Of a stretch of DNA of 64,000 nucleotides, positions 9,433 to 18,000 are shown piece after piece (position 1 is the first letter of the stretch; the number at the start of each line of letters is the position of its first letter). The translations under genes and the position numbers were made by a program. This DNA is from Flavobacteriaceae bacterium (lineage in GTDB: Bacteria; Bacteroidota; Bacteroidia; UKL13-3): assembly GCA_009693575.1 (NCBI GenBank), contig SHWZ01000003.1:1-64000 (forward strand), read 5' to 3'. Below the pieces are notes generated by a model. The model searched no databases. It saw nothing but the letters and a program-made list of their open reading frames with translations, and was not told where the DNA came from.

Positions 9433-10488
9433 ATGAATCTACGCCTGCCTGGCAGGGAAATCCTTGTATTCACACACCCGCACCGGACATACGACTACGC
9501 CCAATACCGACAGCATCACGAAGAAATGATGAGTTGGAGCGAAAAGTATGGCTGTGAAGGAATGCTATGCAGCACCAGCAGCTACGACTATTTCGACCCT
9601 TGGCTATGGGCTCAGTTTCTCTGTTCAAAAACAGAAAATCTCAAACCATTCATCGCTATCAACCCCATTTATATGCACCCATTTTCGGCGGCAAGGATGG
9701 TGGCTTCGCTTACTCATTTGTATGGCAGAAAAATATGGGTGAATTTTATTACTGGCTCTGCCAAAGCTGACTTAGAGCAACTGAACGACAGCCTTGCCAA
9801 ACCAGAACGCTACGCAAGGCTTGGCGAATATTTTGGAGTGATGATGCAGTTACTGAGCAGCAAGCAGCCTATATATTTTGCAGGCAAACACTATACCCTG
9901 AACGGTGCAACTTTGATGACCCATCTAGAACCTGAACTGATACCCGGAATTACTTGGAGCGGCGAATCGGAAGTATCGATAAAGATGGCCGCTGAACTGA
10001 ACCTACTCAACTTGCAAATGCTGCCAAGCGGCGAAGTGAACGACTCCAATTGCAAAAACAAAAGCCTTGCATTTGGAATAGTGGCAAGAGAAACCCCTGA
10101 AGAAGCTTGGGAAGCAGCTAACAAAATATATCCACCAGATCGCTTTGGACAAAAGCTATTAAAGGTGAGCATGGAACGCAATGAAACCGACTGGAAGGCA
10201 AGGATAGGAAAAGAGATGGAAAGCCTCTCAACCACCTCTCCACCAATAGTCATTAGGGCAGGCTCAGAGCAAGGGGTAAGACCTAAAAATCCCCTTTATT
10301 GGCTTGAGCCTTTCAAAAACAAATATGCCGACTGTCCCTATTTGGTTGGCAGCTACGCAGAGTTGGCTGAATTTGTAGCAACATTAGCAAAACACGAGGC
10401 TCATTCATTTGTCCTCACCATCAAAACCGAAGAAGAGTTTGGACATATTGACAAAGTTTTTAGGATGGTGGAGATAAATTCACCTTAA
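9433..10488 (+). CDS. LLM class flavin-dependent oxidoreductase (luciferase-like monooxygenase)
   Basis: WSEKYGCEGMLCSTSSYDYFDPWLWAQFL...AINPIYMHPFSAARMVASLTHLYGRKIWVNFITGSAKADLEQLND...PGITWSGESEVS; begins directly after the exonuclease stop. Confidence 0.85.
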   Translation: MNLRLPGREILVFTHPHRTYDYAQYRQHHEEMMSWSEKYGCEGMLCSTSSYDYFDPWLWAQFLCSKTENLKPFIAINPIYMHPFSAARMVASLTHLYGRKIWVNFITGSAKADLEQLNDSLAKPERYARLGEYFGVMMQLLSSKQPIYFAGKHYTLNGATLMTHLEPELIPGITWSGESEVSIKMAAELNLLNLQMLPSGEVNDSNCKNKSLAFGIVARETPEEAWEAANKIYPPDRFGQKLLKVSMERNETDWKARIGKEMESLSTTSPPIVIRAGSEQGVRPKNPLYWLEPFKNKYADCPYLVGSYAELAEFVATLAKHEAHSFVLTIKTEEEFGHIDKVFRMVEINSP

Positions 10489-10533
10489 TTACACCCTTTC
10501 TTCAACTTTTTAGTTCTCCTATTTTCTCAAAAT

Positions 10534-12918
10534 ATGAAATATACTCTTTTATTTAGTTTAATCATTTCTCAATTTACAGCCATAGCCCAGATCAAAAATA
10601 CGGTGAGTGGTAAAGTGTATGAAAAAGGCAGCCGTGAACATTTGCCTAATGTGAATATTTCGGTAGTAGGCAAAAACATCAGTACTACCAGCAATGCGTA
10701 TGGGTTTTACTCCATCACTCTTCCTGTAGGAACATATACCTTGGCGTTTTCATTCGTGGGATTTGGGCGGGTGGTGGATACAGTACGATTGACAAAAAAC
10801 ATTGACCTTGATGTGGAAATGAGCGGCCTTACTGAGCTAAAAGAAGTGAAAGTGAGCGGTGAGAAGCGAGAGAAGGTGAGCGAGCAAACCCAAATGAGCA
10901 CCATCAATATACCTGTGCAAGCGGTGAAGGATGTGCCTGCCCTGCTCGGCGAAAAAGATGTGCTGAAGGTGATACAACTGATGCCCGGCGTGCAGAAAGG
11001 CAGTGAAGGCCAAAGCGGTATCTATGTGCGTGGCGGCGGCCCTGACCAAAACCTCATTATACTTGACGATGCAACAGTCTACAATGCCTTTCACTTGTTT
11101 GGCTTTTTCAGTTTGTTCAATGGCGATGCGTTGAAAAGTATAGAACTCATTAAAGGCGGTTTCCCTGCAAGGTATGGTGGTAGGCTTAGTTCGGTGATAG
11201 ATATGCAGATGAAAGACGGTAACAAGGCCAAGCTGAAAGGGGAAGGCGGGCTGGGGGTGATTGCTTCACGGTTGGTATTAGAAGGCCCGCTGTTACCAAA
11301 ACAACTAAAACACAAATCCTCATTCCTTGTTTCCGGAAGAAGCACCTACATTAACCTACTGATGCGGCCAATCATTAAAGCTGCTAGCCAAGGACTGAAC
11401 GATGGAGGCTATAATTTCTTTGACTTGAATGCCAAGTTGAATTATGAAATTGACAAGAACAATAAGGTATATCTCAGCGGTTATTTTGGTCGTGACAAAT
11501 TCTTCTTTCAGCAAAACGAACCTGCACCCAGCAAAGACTATTTTCGCGGCGGTTTCCTTTGGGGAAATGCCACAGGTACCTTGCGTTGGAACCACAAATA
11601 CGACAGTAAATGGTTCAGCAACACCTCCCTTATTTTTAGCGATTACAAGTTTGAGGTGTTTGCCAAACTGAAAGTAAGTACGGAGACCTTTGACCTCAAT
11701 TTCAAATCGGGCATCAGGGATATCGGGTTAAAATATGACAACGATTATTTCCATAGCCCTGAGCATCACCTGAAGTTTGGGGCGGTAGTCACCTACCACC
11801 AATTCAGGCCAAGTGCCGTTGTTATCAAATCCAGCATAGACACATCGCAAAATGTGCGGGAAATTAATACCATCAAAACATACGAAAGTGGTATCTACAT
11901 TGAAGACCTTTGGAAATACAGCAACAAACTGAAACTGAATCCCGGCTTTCGTATCTCCACTTTTTCGGTTGGAAATATTACCTATGTAAAACCTGAACCT
12001 CGCATATCCATTGCATATACCATCAAGGCAAATTTGGCAGTAAAAGCTTCGTATGCCATGATGAACCAATACCTGCACCTGCTCAGCAATTCGGGCATTG
12101 GCCTGCCCACCGACCTATGGGTGCCCGCTACTGGGAAAGTGAAACCAATGCAAAGTGAACAAGTAGCCATTGGCATAGCCAAAGACATAGACAAACCAGA
12201 CCTAAGCATTACGGTGGAAGCTTATTACAAAAAGATGGACAAGGTGCTGGCCTACAAAGAAGGAGCTTCCTTTTTGTCATTGGATGCCGGCCCGAACAAT
12301 GGGAACGGTAGCACAAATAAGTCTACTTGGGAAGATAAAGTAACGCAAGGTCAAGGCTGGAGTTACGGAGCTGAGTTTTTTGTACAGAAAAAAGTGGGGC
12401 AATTCACTGGGTGGATTGGATATACATTGAGCTGGACGCAACTGCAATTTGACGAGCTGAACTTTGGCAAAAAATACTATGCTCGTTACGACCGCCGCCA
12501 CGACCTCAGCATTGTGGGCATGTATAAGATAAACAAAGAGTGGAAGATTTCGGGCACGTTCATTTTTGGCACCGGGCAAGCCATCACCTTGCCGCTGCAA
12601 GTATATCCATTGCAAAGCCACACACCATTGGACAAAAACGGACAGCCTATCAACTATTGGGGCAGCCCCATTGGGCAATACCAAGGCTTGAAAAACTCAG
12701 CCCGTATGGAGCCTTACCACCGCATGGACATAGGTGTGCAGCATACCAAAAAGAAAAAGTGGGGCGAAAGCACGGTGGAGTTCAGTGCCTACAATGTGTA
12801 TAGCCGCTGGAATCCTTATTTCTATTATATTGGCAGCGATAATACTGGAAAACCTACACTCCAAAAAGTATCTCTTTTCCCAATAGTGCCAACCGTTACC
12901 TGGAACTTCAAATTTTAA
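10534..12918 (+). CDS. TonB-dependent receptor with carboxypeptidase-regulatory-like domain
   Basis: Signal peptide, VSGKVYEKGSREHLPNVNISVVGKNISTTSNAYGFYSITLPVGTYTLAFSFVGF, plug LLGEKDVLKVIQLMPGVQKGSEGQSGIYVRGGGPDQNLIILDDATVYNAFHLFGFFSLFN, C-terminal beta-barrel. Confidence 0.94.
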   Translation: MKYTLLFSLIISQFTAIAQIKNTVSGKVYEKGSREHLPNVNISVVGKNISTTSNAYGFYSITLPVGTYTLAFSFVGFGRVVDTVRLTKNIDLDVEMSGLTELKEVKVSGEKREKVSEQTQMSTINIPVQAVKDVPALLGEKDVLKVIQLMPGVQKGSEGQSGIYVRGGGPDQNLIILDDATVYNAFHLFGFFSLFNGDALKSIELIKGGFPARYGGRLSSVIDMQMKDGNKAKLKGEGGLGVIASRLVLEGPLLPKQLKHKSSFLVSGRSTYINLLMRPIIKAASQGLNDGGYNFFDLNAKLNYEIDKNNKVYLSGYFGRDKFFFQQNEPAPSKDYFRGGFLWGNATGTLRWNHKYDSKWFSNTSLIFSDYKFEVFAKLKVSTETFDLNFKSGIRDIGLKYDNDYFHSPEHHLKFGAVVTYHQFRPSAVVIKSSIDTSQNVREINTIKTYESGIYIEDLWKYSNKLKLNPGFRISTFSVGNITYVKPEPRISIAYTIKANLAVKASYAMMNQYLHLLSNSGIGLPTDLWVPATGKVKPMQSEQVAIGIAKDIDKPDLSITVEAYYKKMDKVLAYKEGASFLSLDAGPNNGNGSTNKSTWEDKVTQGQGWSYGAEFFVQKKVGQFTGWIGYTLSWTQLQFDELNFGKKYYARYDRRHDLSIVGMYKINKEWKISGTFIFGTGQAITLPLQVYPLQSHTPLDKNGQPINYWGSPIGQYQGLKNSARMEPYHRMDIGVQHTKKKKWGESTVEFSAYNVYSRWNPYFYYIGSDNTGKPTLQKVSLFPIVPTVTWNFKF

Positions 12919-12922
12919 TTTT

Positions 12923-13852
12923 ATGTCAATGAACAAAATACTTTTATCAGCGATAGTAGCTTTGACAATCTCAGCTTGCACCAAAAACGCAGGCAATGTA
13001 AAGCTGCCCAAAACTGAAAAGCTACTGGTGGTGCAGTGCATTCTGTCGCCTTACGACGTAAGGACAACAGTGAGCGTTGACTGGTCGCAAGATTATTTCA
13101 ATAACCCGAATCAGAATCCGATATCAGCAGTAGCCAAATGTGTAGTTCTGATCGCCTCTAATGACACTACTTTTACACTGACAGAAAAGCAGGCAGGGGT
13201 TTATTCAATTGACACCACTACCATGAAAGTAATCCCTGGCCAAACTTACAACTTATATGTGAAAGAACCTGGCGGGAAAGAAGCCAGAGCAGTTTGCACG
13301 GTGCCAGTTATATCCAAATCAAGTTTAAATTTTGTGAGCATGGATTCACAAATAGTTAAAATAAGAGGACAAGAGGAAAAAAGCTTCTTTATGAAATGCA
13401 GGTTGGATGATGATGGGGCAACGAAGGATTTTTATACTATATACCCTGTTTGCTATTATGGTGTTTGGGAATATGAATACAACCAGTTTGGTGCAATCAT
13501 AGACTCATCATGGACAGAACAAACTCAAGAAACATACCTTGATATTGAACAAAAATACGTGAATGACCAAGACTTTAATGGACAAAAGAAAAACATGACT
13601 TTTACATTTCAAGACCCCAATAGGTGGGGTGGGCCGGGTGGACCAAGTCCAACTGTAAGCCGCTACGATACCCTTGAACTCCTGACCATCCAATGTGACG
13701 AAGCGTATTTCAAATATCACCGCTCGGTAGAGAGTTTTAGCCAAAACGAAGGCAACCCTTTTGCCGAGCCTACCTTCATTTATTCAAACATCACAGGGGG
13801 CATTGGTATCTTTGCCGCGTATATCCAGAAAAGGGTGTTGGTAAAACTGTGA
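12923..13852 (+). CDS. DUF4249 family lipoprotein
   Basis: Lipobox-like LTISAC; DUF4249-like layout; directly follows a TonB receptor, as is typical. Confidence 0.85.
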   Translation: MSMNKILLSAIVALTISACTKNAGNVKLPKTEKLLVVQCILSPYDVRTTVSVDWSQDYFNNPNQNPISAVAKCVVLIASNDTTFTLTEKQAGVYSIDTTTMKVIPGQTYNLYVKEPGGKEARAVCTVPVISKSSLNFVSMDSQIVKIRGQEEKSFFMKCRLDDDGATKDFYTIYPVCYYGVWEYEYNQFGAIIDSSWTEQTQETYLDIEQKYVNDQDFNGQKKNMTFTFQDPNRWGGPGGPSPTVSRYDTLELLTIQCDEAYFKYHRSVESFSQNEGNPFAEPTFIYSNITGGIGIFAAYIQKRVLVKL

Positions 13853-13863
13853 CATTGTTCTAA

Positions 13864-13897
13864 CCTCACCCCAACCCCTCTCCACGGGAGAGGGGCA
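13864..13897. repeat. Short dispersed palindromic repeat (ctcaccccaacccctctccacgggagagggg type)
   Basis: CCCCTCTCC-acg-GGAGAGGGG perfect stem in the DUF4249-ychF intergenic region; related to sequences at ~41655 and ~43381. Confidence 0.65.
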
Positions 13898-13935
13898 AAA
13901 CTCCGACCCCAAACTAAGAACTATAAACTCTCTCA

Positions 13936-15024
13936 ATGCCTTTACAATGTGGAATCGTTGGCTTACCCAACGTAGGAAAATCAACCCTCTTTAACTGCCT
14001 GAGCAATGCAAAAGCACAGGCCGCCAACTTCCCTTTTTGCACCATCGAGCCCAATGTGGGCGTTATCACTGTTCCTGATGAACGGCTGGAGGTGCTTACC
14101 AAACTTGTGAGTCCACAGAAAGTGGTGCCAACAACCATTGAAATAGTTGATATAGCAGGACTGGTGAAAGGAGCTAGCAAAGGCGAAGGCCTGGGCAATC
14201 AGTTTTTGGGAAACATACGCACCACCGATGCCATCATCCATGTACTACGTTGCTTCGATGATGATAATGTGATTCACGTGGATGGCTCCGTTGACCCAGT
14301 GCGTGACAAGGAAATCATTGACATGGAACTGCAACTGAAAGACCTTGACAGTGTAGAAAAGAAACTCGCCAAGGTTAGCAAGTCTTCGGTGATGTCTGAT
14401 AAGAAAGCAGTAGAAGTTTTATTGAAAATAAAAGCTACTTTGGAGCAAGGAAAATCAGTCCGAGCAATTGGATTGGATGAAACAGAACTAGAACACATCG
14501 AAGACCTGGGGTTGCTTACCGCCAAGCCCGTGCTATATGTATGCAATGTGGACGAAGCAGCCGTGGTGAACGGCAACGCCCATGTGGACAGCGTGAAGCA
14601 AGCCATTGCTACCGAAAATGCAGAACTGCTCATTATATCAGCAGCCATAGAAAGCGAGATAACCCAACTGGAATCGCTTGATGAGCAATTGGAATTTCTA
14701 CAAAGTATGGGGCTGAACGAAAGTGGCGTTTCTAAACTGATTAAATCTGCTTACAAGCTACTGACTCTGCAAACCTATTTCACAGCCGGGGTGCAGGAAG
14801 TGCGAGCCTGGACAATAACCGCAGGCACCAAAGCTCCACAAGCTGCCGGAGTTATCCATACCGACTTTGAAAAAGGATTTATTCGTGCGGAAGTAATGGC
14901 CTACCTTGATTTTGCGACCCTTGGTTCAGAAGCAGCATGCCGCGAAGTGGGCAAGCTACGAGTGGAAGGGAAAGAATATACCGTGGCCGATGGCGATATC
15001 ATGCACTTCAGGTTTAATGTGTGA
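13936..15024 (+). CDS. ychF: Redox-regulated/ribosome-binding ATPase YchF
   Basis: MPLQCGIVGLPNVGKSTLFNCLSNAKAQAANFPFCTIEPNVGVITVPDERL...VDIAGLVKGASKGEGLGNQFLGNIRTTDAIIHVLRCF...GTKAPQAAGVIHTDFEKGFIRAEV. Confidence 0.97.
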   Translation: MPLQCGIVGLPNVGKSTLFNCLSNAKAQAANFPFCTIEPNVGVITVPDERLEVLTKLVSPQKVVPTTIEIVDIAGLVKGASKGEGLGNQFLGNIRTTDAIIHVLRCFDDDNVIHVDGSVDPVRDKEIIDMELQLKDLDSVEKKLAKVSKSSVMSDKKAVEVLLKIKATLEQGKSVRAIGLDETELEHIEDLGLLTAKPVLYVCNVDEAAVVNGNAHVDSVKQAIATENAELLIISAAIESEITQLESLDEQLEFLQSMGLNESGVSKLIKSAYKLLTLQTYFTAGVQEVRAWTITAGTKAPQAAGVIHTDFEKGFIRAEVMAYLDFATLGSEAACREVGKLRVEGKEYTVADGDIMHFRFNV

Positions 15025-15052
15025 GGTATTAGAAGCCAAATTATCAATATAA

Positions 15053-15084
15053 TAAAGCCCCCGACATTGCTGTCGGGGGCTTTA
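15053..15084. terminator. Bidirectional terminator between convergent ychF and the T9SS giant gene
   Basis: taaaGCCCCCGACattgctGTCGGGGGCttta with flanking A/T tracts. Confidence 0.85.
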
Positions 15085-15099
15085 TACTTTTAGTTTTGT

Positions 15100-18000
15100 C
15101 TATCTCGCAATCTCAAACCTTGCAATGGCTATTTTTCCATCATTCACCGATTTGAGGATATAGATTCCAATTGCTAATGAAGTAGTGTACAAAGACCCAT
15201 TTTCGCCCTTGATAGTTTCGGTCAGCACTTGCTTACCAGCCGCATCATAGAGCGTTATGATATTCAAACCCTTGCTTAGTCCGTTTACGTTGAGTAAATC
15301 GTTGGTAGGGTTCGGCCAAAGGATAATTGGCGAAAGTTCGTTCACCGAACGAATGCCATTCGTGTTAACAAGGAAGGTTCGTGTTGCACTATCCGTATTT
15401 CCTGATGGGTCAGCAACTATATACCATGTGTAATATGTTCCTGGTGCTGTTGCAGGGTTGGCAAAAGTGCTGCTGCTTTGAAGCAATGTCATTAGAAGGT
15501 TACTGCTATAGTAGGCATCACCGATGGAGTTTACACCAGGGTCCCCGTAAGTTTGGTTTACAAAAAGGTATACAGTATCCTGCCCATTGAGATATATTAT
15601 AGGTTTCGTGGTTTTTCTCACAATGACATCTCTATTTGTAATACTTGTATTACCCGATCCATCAGTTGCGGTGTAGGTGAGTGTATACGTTCCCAACACA
15701 TTTGGATTCACAGGTCCTCCTGTAATTACTGGAGTAATGCCTGTATAAAAATTGTCGGTTACCGAAGCCCCAGGTTCTGTATAGCTTGTCTTCACTTCAT
15801 GGTAAAATGGGCTGCTACCGTTTAGTGTAATCACGGGGGCTATCAGATCTTCTACTATTACTACACGGGTTTTGGTAGAGGTGTTTCCAGTGGCATCCTT
15901 GGCCGTATAAGTTATCGTGGTGGTTTGCAGTACTGATGAATCAATTTTTGCAGGGCTCACAGTCACCGTTGGGTTAGGGTCGTAGTTGTCATTCACGCTC
16001 CAACCTGCATCTACATATTGAACAAGCACTGCTAGATGAATGGTGTCTTTTCCATTCAATGTCAGGCTTGGAGGGGCTATATCCTGCACTATCACTGTCC
16101 GCATCACACTGTCTTTGTATCCTTTGCTATCTTGGGCATAATACCAGATGCTGTAGTTGCCAAGAACGGCGGTGTTCACCGTGCCTGAAGTTGTAATGTT
16201 ATTTATGTTTCCATCCACCGAGTCGTAGGCTGTAGCCCAAGGGTCGGTGAAAGAGGTGTTCACATTTTGGTAGTAAGGATTGTTGCCCAAAAGTGTTATC
16301 ACGGGTGCTGATTTGTCTACCGTCACTTCCACTGTGCGATATACAGGATATGCATGATTACCAGCCTTGTCTTTGGCATCATACTTCACCCAATAGTACC
16401 CAAGGTTTGCTGTGTTTAGGTTGGTAGAGGGAATGGTTGGAATATATCCATCAAGTGCATCAAATGCTATTGCCCCAAGGTCTTTATAGGTCAGCCCTTG
16501 TTCAGTCTTCAACGTGTCAGAACCTATTAGCGTAATAACTGGAGCGGTTAAATCGTCGATAATGTAAATGCTGTAGTCTTCAAATTCTCCAGTGGCATTT
16601 GTTCCACAGTTTAAGAACTGTTTAGTAGGGTCAGTTATACCTACCCGCATGATGGTGTAGCCCCAAAGCACATTAGAAGCTAGTTTGTTAATCTTAATTG
16701 AGTCTGTCCAAAATTGGGTAGTTAATTTTACATTCGACTTCACCACTTCACCCGCATCTGCAAAGTCTCCATCCTGATTATAGTCAATCCATATTGCAGC
16801 ACGGGCATCTGAAGTTATAGAGCCACGCTTAACCGAGAAACCATACTTGGTGCCACTCTCAACACATGTTATAGGTGCACCTGCATAACTTGAATAGCCA
16901 GTATTGGTGGTCGATGTTTGAAAAATATCCTTAAATGAAAACTCTGATATTCCCCAATAAGCATTGGTCTTGGTAGTAACGGTAGGTATGCAATGTGGAT
17001 TTACCACTTTTATTATGTTCAGAAATGTATCAAGGCTGGAACCAGCAGCATTGGTTACTTTTAGGCTGATTGTATAAGTACCTAACGAATAAAATGTAAT
17101 ATTCGGATTCTGAATGCTGTTGCCATTATCCCAGCTATAGTTGGCAGCACTCGTCCCAACTACTTCCCACTCCCATGCAGTTGGGGCTTTGCCTGATTTG
17201 TCAAGTAACATCACACTCAAATCCTTCTCTATGGCCCACAATGCCTGAGGTTTTATTTTACAAGCACTTCCACTTGTTACGTCCACCACAAATTGCACTG
17301 GTTCTGGTGGCGTAGTCGGGTCTAACACCAGCACATCTTTGGTCACTGTATCTATTCCTCCACAACTTGTGGCGTAACAAACGCAAGTATAAGTTCCTGC
17401 TGCCCCAAAGGTATAATCACCTGTGCGGCCTTGAAAGTCAATTGTTCCATCGTTATTATAATCCCAGTCATAGGTCACACCAGTCTTATAGTATTTCACT
17501 TCGTAGGTTTGTATTCCGTATGAATAACCTGTATCTGGGGTGTTTATACTTGCTGGAGCTTTAGGTACATATTTATATTGTGTGTTCCAGTTAGCTTCCC
17601 AGCCCGATAGCGTTGAACCTGCTAGCGATTTCCAAAGAATGAACATATTGCCACTTTGTGCAGTGAAACTGTTACCTGCTTTAATCGCTTTTGGACTCAG
17701 TAACTTTCCAGTGATATCAAAGCCATCATATACCTTAAGGCTGCAACGCACACTGTCGTAGTTCATTTTAATAAAAGTCAACGTCACTGGACCTGAGCAG
17801 GGGCTTATCAATAAATCACAAGTGGTACCCTTGCTTGGATAATTTGCTGTTTTACCTCCCTCATCATAAAAATGTCCGAATATATCAGCTACTGAAGTTG
17901 TTCCGTTGCACATGCTTACACTTCCATTTACTTTAATATAGGCTTTCTTGCACACCTGGGTGCTGCCAATAGAATTAGTGGCTGTGAGGCAAACTTCATA

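Noticed and set aside
13784-13984. ORF 13784-13984 (-), MIFLRW...FCPSPVERGWGEVRTM
   Set aside because: It is a translation of the palindromic repeat and the end of the DUF4249 gene; no independent support.
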